From Candidatus Handelsmanbacteria bacterium (GTDB lineage Bacteria; Latescibacterota; UBA2968; UBA8231): a stretch of DNA of 64,000 nucleotides. Where the stretch lies: assembly GCA_016867395.1 (NCBI GenBank), contig VGJS01000004.1, forward strand, positions 16,966 to 80,965, read 5' to 3'. This document shows, piece by piece, positions 19,331-28,131 of this stretch (position 1 is its first letter; every line of letters starts with the position of its first letter). The position numbers and the translations under genes are program-made. The notes under the pieces were generated by a model that was not told where the DNA came from, ran no database searches, and saw nothing but the letters and a program-made list of their open reading frames with translations.

Positions 19331-21097
19331 ATGAAGCAGGACAACCTGATCCACCCCCCGCCACCGGTAATGACCGCCGCAGAAGCCGAAAGCCCGGAGA
19401 GCTGGGGCTTTCGCGATACGAGATTTGCCTTCACCGAGGACGGGGTAGTCACCATGCTCGGCAACCGCTACGAGCTGAGCGGAAAAAAGCTAGCCCGACT
19501 GCTGCCGTGGATTTGCGAGGTCTTGCAGGTCGAGGTCGATCCCCGCGACCTGCACCGGTCTTCCTACCCGACGGCAATCCCCGAGGCCATCGAGTCAAAA
19601 CCCTTTCTGGAGGCCATCAGCGTCTTTCTCCAGCCCGACCAGCTCGACCGGGACGGCGAGGTCCGCCTGCGCCACGGCCACGGTCAAACCCAGGAGGAGG
19701 TATTTGCTATCAAGTACGCCTGCCTCGGGCGCATCCCCGACCTAACGGTTCACCCGCACAGCGACGAGCAGGTGGCCAAACTGGTCGAGGCCGCCAAAGA
19801 GCACAACGTGGTGCTGATCCCCTTTGGCGGCGGCACCAACGTGACCGACGCTCTGCGCTGTCCCGAGGGCGAAAGGCGGATGATCGTTTCGGCCGACATG
19901 CGGCGGATGAACCGCATCCGCTGGATCGACAAGGAAAACATGATGGCCTGCATCGAGGCCGGCGCGGTGGGGCGCCACCTTGTGGCGCAGCTCGCCGAAC
20001 ACGGCCTGACCATGGGGCACGAGCCGGACAGCGTGGAATTCTCCACCCTGGGGGGCTGGATCGCGACCAATGCCAGCGGCATGAAGAAGAACAGGTACGG
20101 CAATATCGAGGACCTCGTCGTCGATCTGAGCGTGGCCACTGCCGACGGCCGGCTGGCCCACCTGAACACCGCCCCGCGCGAATCCATTGGCTCTGACCTG
20201 CGCCGCTTGATCTTTGGCTCCGAGGGCACCCTGGGCATCATCACCTCGGCAGTGGTCAAGCTCTTTCCCCTGCCCGAGGTCCAAAAGTACGGCTCGATCA
20301 TCTTCCCCTCCTATGAAGACGGGTACCGGTTCATGCGCGACATGGCCCATGCCGGAGCGATCCCGGCCAGCGTCCGCCTAGTCGACAACCTCCAGTTCCA
20401 GTTCGGCCAGACGCTCAAGCCGGCAGCCCAGGGGTTGGCGGCCTGGAAGAGCAGGCTGGAGAAGTTCTTCGTTCTCAGTGTGAAGGGCTTTAACCCTGGG
20501 CGGATGGTCGCCCTGACCCTGGTTTTTGAGGGAACGCGGAACGAGGTCGCCCGCCAGCAGCGCGAGGTCTATCACATCGCCGCCGGGCACGGGGGCATGA
20601 AGGCCGGCAGCGAGAACGGCCGTCGGGGCTATCAACTGACCTACAGCATCGCCTATATCCGCGATTTCCTGTTGAATTACTACATCATCGCCGAGAGCTT
20701 CGAAACCTCCTGTGCGTGGAGCGACGCGCTGGCCATCGACGCCAATGTCAAGCGGATCCTGTACGCGGAGTACGAGAAGCGCGGTCTGCCCGGCAAGCCT
20801 TTTATCACCTCGCGCATCACCCAGGTCTACCGGACCGGGGTGGCGATCTACTTCTACTTTGGCTTCTACTACAAGGGCGTCGAGAACCCCTCGCAGGTCT
20901 ACCTCGAACTGGAGACCATCGCCCGCCACGAGATCCTGCGCTGGGGCGGCTCGCTGTCCCACCACCACGGCGTCGGCAAGATACGCCGGGCCTTCCTGCC
21001 CGAAATCATGTCCCAGACCGGCCTGAAGTGGAAGCAGGAGATCAAGCGCGGCCTCGATCCGCAGAATATCTTCGGGGCGGGCAACCAGAACCTGTAA
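19331..21097 (+). CDS. FAD-binding alkyldihydroxyacetone-phosphate synthase (AGPS) homologue
   Basis: SWGFRDTRF; PDLTVHPHSDEQVAKLV; PFGGGTNVT; GHEPDSVEFSTLGGWIATNASGMKKNRYGNIEDLVV; FGSEGTLGIIT; ASVRLVDNLQFQFGQTLKP; RGYQLTYSIAYIRDFLLNYYIIAESFETS; GGSLSHHHGVGKIRR; DPQNIFGAGN. Confidence 0.88.
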   Translation: MKQDNLIHPPPPVMTAAEAESPESWGFRDTRFAFTEDGVVTMLGNRYELSGKKLARLLPWICEVLQVEVDPRDLHRSSYPTAIPEAIESKPFLEAISVFLQPDQLDRDGEVRLRHGHGQTQEEVFAIKYACLGRIPDLTVHPHSDEQVAKLVEAAKEHNVVLIPFGGGTNVTDALRCPEGERRMIVSADMRRMNRIRWIDKENMMACIEAGAVGRHLVAQLAEHGLTMGHEPDSVEFSTLGGWIATNASGMKKNRYGNIEDLVVDLSVATADGRLAHLNTAPRESIGSDLRRLIFGSEGTLGIITSAVVKLFPLPEVQKYGSIIFPSYEDGYRFMRDMAHAGAIPASVRLVDNLQFQFGQTLKPAAQGLAAWKSRLEKFFVLSVKGFNPGRMVALTLVFEGTRNEVARQQREVYHIAAGHGGMKAGSENGRRGYQLTYSIAYIRDFLLNYYIIAESFETSCAWSDALAIDANVKRILYAEYEKRGLPGKPFITSRITQVYRTGVAIYFYFGFYYKGVENPSQVYLELETIARHEILRWGGSLSHHHGVGKIRRAFLPEIMSQTGLKWKQEIKRGLDPQNIFGAGNQNL

Positions 21098-21870
21098 TGG
21101 GCAGAAGGGCATTGATCACCGGCGCGTCTTCGGGCATCGGCAAGGCCCTGGCGCTCGAATATGCTAGCCGGGGCTTTGACCTCTTGCTGACCGCGCGCAA
21201 CCAGGCCCAGTTGCAGGCCCTAGCCGCCCAGTGCGCGGACCGCTGCGGCGTGGCCGCCCAGGTGCTAGCCGCCGACCTCGCGGACCCCGCCGCCACCGAG
21301 GCCCTAGTCCTCGCCGCGCTCAAAGAGCCGCTTTACACCCTGGTCAACAACGCCGGCTTTGCTATCAAGGGCGAGTTTGTCGCCACAGACATCGGGGAGG
21401 AACTGGACCTGCTCAACGTGCAACTGATCGCCATGCTCAGGCTGACCAAGGCCGTGCTGCCGGCGATGATCGCCAGGGGCGAGGGGCGGATCATGAACAT
21501 CGCCTCGGTCTACTCCTTTTCGGCCGTGCCCAGGCAGGCGGTTTATTCGGCCTGCAAGTCCTTCATGCTCTCGTTTTCCGGTGCCCTGGCCCACGAGCTG
21601 CGTGGCAAAGGGGTGCGCGTGACCGCGGTCTGCCCTGGCACGACGCGGACCGAATTTCGCCGGCGCGCCGGCATCGGTGAAAAAAGTGGGGCAGGGATGG
21701 CCCCCGAAGAGGTCGCCCGCCTCGCCTTTGTTGCCAGCGAGGCCGGGAAGGCCACCGTGGTGCCCGGTTTCTGGAACCGGGTTTTTGTCTTTGCCTCGCA
21801 GCACCTGCCCCTCGCCGCCGCGGCCTCGCTGGTCAGCTATATCAACGACCACCGCGGGGTCAACAAGTGA
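21097..21870 (+). CDS. Short-chain dehydrogenase/reductase, DltE-like
   Basis: ALITGASSGIGKALA; LVNNAGFA; YSACKSF; start overlaps the AGPS-like stop (TAATG). Confidence 0.92.
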   Translation: MGRRALITGASSGIGKALALEYASRGFDLLLTARNQAQLQALAAQCADRCGVAAQVLAADLADPAATEALVLAALKEPLYTLVNNAGFAIKGEFVATDIGEELDLLNVQLIAMLRLTKAVLPAMIARGEGRIMNIASVYSFSAVPRQAVYSACKSFMLSFSGALAHELRGKGVRVTAVCPGTTRTEFRRRAGIGEKSGAGMAPEEVARLAFVASEAGKATVVPGFWNRVFVFASQHLPLAAAASLVSYINDHRGVNK

Positions 21871-21903
21871 TATGGACGCGCCCCCTTCCCGCCGACCAGA
21901 CCC

Positions 21904-23079
21904 ATGAAACTCATCGGCGGCATCCCGGTCTGGGGCAACCCAGTAGATGAGGGGGCGCTCCGCCAGATAAAGAACTGCGCCCGGAGCGCCGATGCCGCGG
22001 CCCTGATGGCCGACCATCATCTGGGCTACGCGGTGCCCATCGGTGGGGTGGTGGCCTACGAGGACCGGATCAGCCCCTCGGGGGTGGGGTACGACATCGC
22101 CTGCGGCAACAAGGCCGTGCTGACCGATCTGCCCGCCGCCGAGGTCCGCGCCCGCATCAGACCCATCATGGACCAGATCTGGTCCACCCTTTCCTTTGGC
22201 ATCGGCTGCAAGAACAACACCCGCGTCGATGACGAACTCTTCGACGACCAGACCTGGTCCCTGCCGGCGGTGGCCCCGCTCAAGAAGATGGCCCGGGAGC
22301 AACTGGGCACCATCGGCTCGGGCAACCACTATGTGGACCTCTTGGAGGACGAAGAGGGCCGCCTGTGGATCGGGGTCCACTTCGGCTCGCGCGGCCTGGG
22401 CTACCGAACCGCCACCTACTTTCTGCGGGCCGGCGGAGCCAAGGACGGCATGGAGGTCGATCCCCTGGTGTTGCCCATCGCCTCTGACCTGGGCGCCGAG
22501 TACCTGGCCTGCATGAAACTGGCCGGCCGCTACGCCTACGCCGGCCGCGACTGGGTCTGCGAGGAAGTGGCCCGCCTGCTGGGGGCCACCATTCTGGAAG
22601 AGGTCCACAACCACCACAACTTCGCCTGGCGCGAAAAACACCAGGGCCGGGACCTGTGGGTAGTCCGCAAGGGCGCCACCCCCGCCTTTCCCGGGCAGCG
22701 CGGCTTCGTGGGCGGCTCCATGGGGGATATCTCGGTGATCCTCGAAGGGGTCGAGTCGGAGGAGGCGAAACACGCGCTCTACTCGACCGTACACGGGGCC
22801 GGCCGGGTGATGAGCCGCACCGCCGCCCGGGGAAAGATCCACCACAAGACCGGCAGGGTCATCTCCCCAGGCGCGGTCTCGCGCCAGATGATGCTCGACT
22901 GGATCAGGGAACAGGACGTCGAACTGCGCGGGGCCGGCACCGACGAATCGCCCCACTGCTACAAGCGCCTGCCCGAGGTGCTGGCCCACCATGCCCCGAT
23001 GGTCCGCATCCTCCATACCCTCAAGCCGGTAGGGGTGGCCATGGCCGGCGAGGACGAATTCGACCCGTACAAGGACTGA
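21904..23079 (+). CDS. rtcB: RtcB-family RNA-splicing ligase
   Basis: SGVGYDIACGNKA; GSGNHYVDL; GVHFGSRGLGYRTA; NHHNFAWREKH; RKGATPAFPGQRGFVGGSMGD; HGAGRVMSR. Confidence 0.9.
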   Translation: MKLIGGIPVWGNPVDEGALRQIKNCARSADAAALMADHHLGYAVPIGGVVAYEDRISPSGVGYDIACGNKAVLTDLPAAEVRARIRPIMDQIWSTLSFGIGCKNNTRVDDELFDDQTWSLPAVAPLKKMAREQLGTIGSGNHYVDLLEDEEGRLWIGVHFGSRGLGYRTATYFLRAGGAKDGMEVDPLVLPIASDLGAEYLACMKLAGRYAYAGRDWVCEEVARLLGATILEEVHNHHNFAWREKHQGRDLWVVRKGATPAFPGQRGFVGGSMGDISVILEGVESEEAKHALYSTVHGAGRVMSRTAARGKIHHKTGRVISPGAVSRQMMLDWIREQDVELRGAGTDESPHCYKRLPEVLAHHAPMVRILHTLKPVGVAMAGEDEFDPYKD

Positions 23080-23088
23080 ACGGACTCC

Positions 23089-23904
23089 ATGATCCCCTCT
23101 AATGACGAATACTTCTTCGACCTGCGCGGCTACACTGTCATCCCCCGGGCCCTGGACCCCGCGCACCTAGCCGCGATCAATGCCTGGATCGACGCCCTGC
23201 CCCCGCTCGAAACCGGGCAGTGGCTCGGCAATGTGTACACCCAGTCCTACGGCGGCATCGACGGGATCAACCTGCAGGACATCATCGAGGCCGGCGAGCT
23301 CTTTGAGCGCCTGATCGACCACCCCGCCTGGATCGACCCAGTGCGCCACTATCTGGGACCCAGCACCAAGCCCTACATCTACGAGATCTTCGTCAATGTG
23401 CGCGGGACGGGCGGGTACATCGGGGTGCATTCGGGGGGGCACAACGTGGACCACTACCAGCGCAGCGGCCGGCGCAATGGCCAGTGGGTCTGCCCCATGC
23501 TCTCCCTGCTGGCGCCCCTGACTGACGTGGGACCTGGGGATGGGGCCACGGTGGTGGTGCCCGGCAGTCACAAGTCCGACCTCCCCCATCCCCAACAGGA
23601 AGGGCGAGGCAGGATCACCAGTGGCCCGGGCGAGGTGTTGGAAGGGGCGATCGAAATCCACCTCGAGGCCGGCGACGCCCTGCTCTTCAACGACGCCCTC
23701 TGCCACGGTTCGGCCCAGCGCCTCAACCCAGGCCAGCGGCGGATGATCACCATCCGTTACGTGCCGGCCATGCACGCCCACCGCTTCGGCTACCAGCCCT
23801 CGCCGGAGCTGGTTTCCCGATTGACCCCGGAGCGGCTGGCCCTGGTGCAGCCCATCGCCCCCCGCCAGCGGCCGGTCCCCCCCGACAGAAGAGGAAACCC
23901 TTGA
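23089..23904 (+). CDS. Phytanoyl-CoA dioxygenase (PhyH) family protein
   Basis: YTVIPRALDP; IGVHSGGHNVD; DGATVVVPGSHKSDLPHP; GDALLFNDALCHGSA. Confidence 0.85.
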   Translation: MIPSNDEYFFDLRGYTVIPRALDPAHLAAINAWIDALPPLETGQWLGNVYTQSYGGIDGINLQDIIEAGELFERLIDHPAWIDPVRHYLGPSTKPYIYEIFVNVRGTGGYIGVHSGGHNVDHYQRSGRRNGQWVCPMLSLLAPLTDVGPGDGATVVVPGSHKSDLPHPQQEGRGRITSGPGEVLEGAIEIHLEAGDALLFNDALCHGSAQRLNPGQRRMITIRYVPAMHAHRFGYQPSPELVSRLTPERLALVQPIAPRQRPVPPDRRGNP

Positions 23905-25790
23905 ACACCGACGACGACCCGACACAGCTCCACTACACCCCCCCCGAGCGCCTGGTGCAGGAGTTCGCCTGCCGCGGGTTGGTGGTTCTCTCCCCCGAGA
24001 GCCTCGGTGTCCCGGCCCAGATCCACGCCCAGGTCTACGCGCAGGAGAAGGCTGCGTACCTGGCCAAGAAGCCCATCTCCCCGGCCAGTGTGCCCGAGGT
24101 GCTCCAGGTGCTCAATGCTCCCGGCCTGGTTGCCGCCTGCGACCAGTTGATCGGCCCCAACTGGGCCATCGTCCCCTTCACCCACAACGCCTCCTTCACC
24201 AGCGGGGCGCGGGACCAGCACTGGCACAAGGACGACAACGGACCTTACAACGCCCGCAAGCAGCGCCACCACCAGGCCGTGCAGATCGAGATGCTCTATT
24301 ACCCCCAGGCAGTGCGCCCTGACATGGGGCCCACGGCGACCATCCCCTACTCGCAGTACTGGGCCCTCAACCACGAGGAGAACCAGGACAACTTCGCCGG
24401 GGCCGACCACCTCGACTTCAACTACATGCTCAGCGGCATGGAAGGCCAGCCCATCAGCGGCCCGGATTCCAAATACAGCCCCGAAGACATCCGCCACCGC
24501 CGCACGGCCCACGACCTGCGCATGCGCCAGGCGGTGACGGATACTGGCTGGCCCCTGGTCCTGCCCTTGGAGGCGGCCCCGCTGCGGGCCGGCAGCATCG
24601 TGCTGTATTCCCACAACACCTACCACCGAGGGAACCACCGCCGCGACGACTGGCAGGCCTGGGAGCAGAACCCCCGCTTCATGTGGCGCTTCTGGCTGTA
24701 CCGCACCGCCGAGCCGGCCGGCGATCCCCTCCCCGAGCCGGACTGGAACCGCCTCGGCATCGACCCCCTTACCCAGGTGGACCTCGCCGATCCGGGCGAG
24801 GATCTCACTGCAGTCTGGCGCTATCACTACCACTGGATGGTGACGGGCCGCACCCCGCCCCCGCGCCCCGGGCAAGCCGAGACCCTGGCAGCGCAGTTGT
24901 ACGCCAAGCACGAATCGGCCGAGCCGGCCCGCATCGGCGCGGCGTACCGGCTGGCCGCCCTCGGCGACCGAAGGCTGGCGGCGCAACACCTCGAAAGAGC
25001 CCTGTACGACGAGCGGGAGAGCGTGCGGCGGGCCGCCACCTACGGCCTGATCGCCCTGGGACCGGAGGCGACCCCGGTCTTTCTCCGGGCGACTGCCTCG
25101 CCGCTCAAGTGGGTGCGCAAGGCCGGGGTGTACGGCCTGGGGGATGCCAGCCCGCTCACCAGCGAAGTCTTGCAGGCAGCAGCGACCCGCCTGGAGACCG
25201 ACCCCTCCGTGTACGTCCGCGCCGTGGCCGCCGGCACCCTGGGCTGCCTGGGCCGCCGCGCCATCGCCACCGGCGAGGGCCGCGACCTGGTGCCCGCCTG
25301 CCTCGTAGCCCTGGTGCAGAGCCTCTCTCGCGAGGAGAACCGCCCCTGCATGAGCCGGGCCCAGGGCCGGTCCATCAAGTTTGTGCGGCCCACCGACGAG
25401 TGCGACGTGTGCGAGGGGGCCGGGGTCGACTTCGGCCTGGAGCGCTTCAAGCCGGTGCGCTCGGCGGTCCGCGAGAACGCCCTGTGGTCCCTCGTCATCC
25501 TCTGCTCCCACGGCGCCGGGGTGTTGAGAGAGGCCCTGGAGCCGGCGGTGCTGGCCCTGAAAAAGGTGATACGCGAGGACCAGAACGCCATCTGTGTCGG
25601 CATGGCGATGGACGCCCTGAGCCGGCTGGTCCACCTGCGCCCGGCCGGCGAGGCGGAAGCGCCCGCGATCAGGGCCCTGAAAGCCGAACTAGTGGATGTG
25701 CTGGGAGAGGCGCCCCTCCGGCCCTGGGAGGCCCTGGTGCGGGGGGGCTTCGGCGCAGAGAACTTGGCGCGCTTTGCCCCGCCGGCCTGA
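23901..25790 (+). CDS. PhyH-like dioxygenase fused to C-terminal HEAT-like repeats
   Basis: N-term: HWHKDDNGPYN, TATIPYSQYWAL, AGSIVLYSHNTYHRGNHRRD; C-term helical repeats RIGAAYRLAALGDRRL / VRRAATYGLIALG / WVRKAGVYGLGDAS / VRAVAAGTLGCLG; TTG start overlaps previous stop. Confidence 0.75.
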   Translation: MNTDDDPTQLHYTPPERLVQEFACRGLVVLSPESLGVPAQIHAQVYAQEKAAYLAKKPISPASVPEVLQVLNAPGLVAACDQLIGPNWAIVPFTHNASFTSGARDQHWHKDDNGPYNARKQRHHQAVQIEMLYYPQAVRPDMGPTATIPYSQYWALNHEENQDNFAGADHLDFNYMLSGMEGQPISGPDSKYSPEDIRHRRTAHDLRMRQAVTDTGWPLVLPLEAAPLRAGSIVLYSHNTYHRGNHRRDDWQAWEQNPRFMWRFWLYRTAEPAGDPLPEPDWNRLGIDPLTQVDLADPGEDLTAVWRYHYHWMVTGRTPPPRPGQAETLAAQLYAKHESAEPARIGAAYRLAALGDRRLAAQHLERALYDERESVRRAATYGLIALGPEATPVFLRATASPLKWVRKAGVYGLGDASPLTSEVLQAAATRLETDPSVYVRAVAAGTLGCLGRRAIATGEGRDLVPACLVALVQSLSREENRPCMSRAQGRSIKFVRPTDECDVCEGAGVDFGLERFKPVRSAVRENALWSLVILCSHGAGVLREALEPAVLALKKVIREDQNAICVGMAMDALSRLVHLRPAGEAEAPAIRALKAELVDVLGEAPLRPWEALVRGGFGAENLARFAPPA

Positions 25791-26362
25791 TGAACTGGCT
25801 GGCCCATTTCCTGCTCGCCGAGCCCGAGCCCGCTTTTCGCGTGGGCAGCGTGTTGCCCGATTTCGCCCCCCCTGCCCTGCTGGCCGCCCTGCCCCCTGTC
25901 TTCCAGTCCGGCATCAAGCAGCACCGCCGGGTGGATCTCTTCACCGACGCCCATCCCCTCTTCCGCCGCAGCCGGCACCGCTTCCCTTCGCCCTTGCGCC
26001 GTTTTGCCGGCATCCTCACCGACGTCTTCTACGACCACCTGCTGGCCCGGAACTGGTCCTCCCACTCTGCGGTGCCCCTGCCCGACTTCGCCGCCCAGGT
26101 CTATGCGGCCATCGCAACCTGCCGCCCCGAGCTGCCGCCCGAGATCTACGGCCGCCTGGCGAGGCTGCGGGACGCCGACCTGTTGGGGGCGTACGGGGAA
26201 TTGGAGGGCCTCGCCCGGGTGCTGGCCGGCATCGGCGCCCGACTGCGGCGGCCGGTGGACCTGGGGGCGGCCCTTCCCGTCCTACGGGATCAGTTCGCCG
26301 GCTTTGCCGCAGACTTCAAGGCGTTCTTTCCCGAACTGCGCGAGGCTGCGGCGGCCGGCTAG
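25790..26362 (+). CDS. AcpH-like acyl-carrier-protein phosphodiesterase (DUF479)
   Basis: MNWLAHFLLAEP..RVGSVLPDFAP; IKQHRRVDLFTDAHPLFRRS; RFAGILTDVFYDHLLARNW. ATG within TGATG overlap. Confidence 0.85.
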   Translation: MNWLAHFLLAEPEPAFRVGSVLPDFAPPALLAALPPVFQSGIKQHRRVDLFTDAHPLFRRSRHRFPSPLRRFAGILTDVFYDHLLARNWSSHSAVPLPDFAAQVYAAIATCRPELPPEIYGRLARLRDADLLGAYGELEGLARVLAGIGARLRRPVDLGAALPVLRDQFAGFAADFKAFFPELREAAAAG

Positions 26363-27450
26363 CCCCGCGCCCCTTCGCGCCGCAACAGCTCGGCCTTTCG
26401 CTCCACCCCCCAGCGGTACCCCGACAGGGAAGCGTCGCGCCGCACCACCCGGTGGCAGGGTATGGCCACGGCCAGGGTATTGGCCGCGCAGGCCCCGGCC
26501 ACGGCCCGGGCCGCCCTGGGCCGCCCGAGTTTCTCGGCGATCTCGGTGTAGGTGGTTGTCTGGCCGGGGGGGATCTGGCGCAGCATCTCCCAGACCCGCC
26601 GCTGGAAGGCAGTGCCGCGCACATCGAGGGGCAGCTGATGCCCCAGCCCCGGCTGCTCCACCAGCCCCACGGCCTGGGCCACCCACTGGTCAAAGGCCGC
26701 GCCCCCACCGCTCAACACTGCCCTGGGGAAGCTATCTTGCAGCTGGCGGGCCAGGGCCTCGGGGTCGTCGCCCAGCAGGATGGCGCAGACCCCCTGGTCG
26801 GTGGCGGCCACCAGCACCGACCCCAGCGAACACGCCCCCACGGCAAAGCGGATGGACACTCCTTGCCCGCCGGCGCGATAGACCCCAGGGGTCATGCCCA
26901 GCTCCTGGGTAGAGGTGGCGTAGAAGCGCCCGCTGGAGTGGTACCCCGCTCCGTAGATCGCTTCGGTAACACTCGCCCCCTGGGCCAGGCCCTGGCGGAC
27001 CCGCTGGGCCCGCTGGGCCGCGGCATAGGCCCTGGGGGTGAGGCCAGTGGCCTCTTTGAACACCCGGTGGAAGTGATAGGGGCTCAGTCCCGCGCTGACG
27101 GCCAGCGCCTTCAGGTCGGGCGTGGACTCGGATTCCCGGATGAGGACGCAGGCCCGGGCCACCACCTCGCGCCGGCGCTCCGCCAGCGGAGCCTCCTGGG
27201 GTCGGCAGCGCTTGCAGGGCCGGAATCCCGCCTCCTCGGCCTGGGCGCCGCAGTCGTAGAAGCACACATGCTCCCGTTTTGCCAGCCTGGAGCCACAGGT
27301 GGGCCGGCAGTACACCCCGGTGGTCTGCACCGCGTACACAAAGGCCCCTTCGGCAGCGGGATCGCGGCGCAACAGAGCCTGCCAGCGGCTTTCACCGTCG
27401 GCAAAAGGGTGGGGGATGGAAGGGGATGCGGGTTGGGGTTGGGCGAGCAT
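26359..27450 (-). CDS. ada: Ada: methylphosphotriester/O6-methylguanine-DNA methyltransferase and AraC-type regulator
   Basis: TTGVYCRPTCGSRLAKREHVCFYD...GFRPCKRCRP; AraC HTH; C-term IPCHRVVRRDASLSGYRWG. Confidence 0.95.
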   Translation of the reverse strand: MLAQPQPASPSIPHPFADGESRWQALLRRDPAAEGAFVYAVQTTGVYCRPTCGSRLAKREHVCFYDCGAQAEEAGFRPCKRCRPQEAPLAERRREVVARACVLIRESESTPDLKALAVSAGLSPYHFHRVFKEATGLTPRAYAAAQRAQRVRQGLAQGASVTEAIYGAGYHSSGRFYATSTQELGMTPGVYRAGGQGVSIRFAVGACSLGSVLVAATDQGVCAILLGDDPEALARQLQDSFPRAVLSGGGAAFDQWVAQAVGLVEQPGLGHQLPLDVRGTAFQRRVWEMLRQIPPGQTTTYTEIAEKLGRPRAARAVAGACAANTLAVAIPCHRVVRRDASLSGYRWGVERKAELLRREGARG

Positions 27451-27466
27451 GGTCTGCCTCCTTGAG

Positions 27467-27494
27467 AGATTATTCCTGCTGTCGGGAATAATCT
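27467..27494. promoter_or_regulatory. Perfect 10-bp inverted repeat just upstream of ada
   Basis: AGATTATTCC - tgctgtcg - GGAATAATCT, 17 bp upstream of the ada start, next to an AAGGAGG ribosome binding site. Confidence 0.6.
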
Positions 27495-27539
27495 AACCCC
27501 CTGCCCAGACCCCGGCGCTCCGGTTCTTGCGCCCGAATC

Positions 27540-28130
27540 TTATTTTTGCGGAGGGCGCTGGGCGCTCTTGGGGCGGAAGGCTTTCACCACCTCGTCGCGG
27601 GCGGTGACGTACGGACCGCCGATCAGGTCGAGGCAGTAGGGCACCGCGGCGAAGATGCCCGGCACCGGGGGCCGGCCCTCGGCGACGGGCAGGCCCTCGA
27701 GGGTCTCCTTGATCGACTTGGGCTGGCCGGGCAGGTTGAGGATCAGGGTGCGGCCGCGTATCACCCCTACCTGCCGCGAGAGGATGGCCGTGGGCACGAA
27801 ATTGAGGGAGATCTGGCGCATCTGCTCGCCGAAACCGGGCATCACCCGATGGGCCACCGCCAGGGTGGCTTCGGGGGTAACATCGCGCGGGGCCGGGCCA
27901 GTGCCGCCGGTGGTCAGCACCAGGTGGCAGCCGGCCTGGTCACACAGCTCGATGAGGGTGGCCTCGATCACCTGCTGCTCGTCGGGGATCAGTCGCCTCT
28001 CGGTGCGCCAGGGGGAACTCAGGGCCCGGCCGAACCACTCCTCCAAGGCGGGAATACCCTGGTCCTGGTACACCCCGCTGGCGGCGCGGTCCGATATCGA
28101 GACAAGACCGATCAGCAGTTCGTCGCCCAT
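27540..28130 (-). CDS. mog: Molybdopterin adenylyltransferase (MogA/MoaB family)
   Basis: IGLVSISDRAASGVYQDQGIPAL; VLTTGGTGPAPRDVTPEAT; NLPGQPKSIKETL. Confidence 0.9.
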   Translation of the reverse strand: MGDELLIGLVSISDRAASGVYQDQGIPALEEWFGRALSSPWRTERRLIPDEQQVIEATLIELCDQAGCHLVLTTGGTGPAPRDVTPEATLAVAHRVMPGFGEQMRQISLNFVPTAILSRQVGVIRGRTLILNLPGQPKSIKETLEGLPVAEGRPPVPGIFAAVPYCLDLIGGPYVTARDEVVKAFRPKSAQRPPQK

Positions 28131-28131
28131 C

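Noticed and set aside
23089-23904. PhyH protein as a natural-product biosynthesis hydroxylase or halogenase
   Set aside because: No NRPS/PKS or other secondary-metabolite genes nearby; lipid-related context is the only support visible and remains inference.
14900-25634. Long antisense ORFs (e.g. 14900-16312 -, 21304-23166 -, 23790-25634 -, also 5876-7147 +)
   Set aside because: They mirror strongly conserved genes on the other strand, have low-complexity G/H/V/Q-rich translations and are typical of high-GC shadow ORFs.
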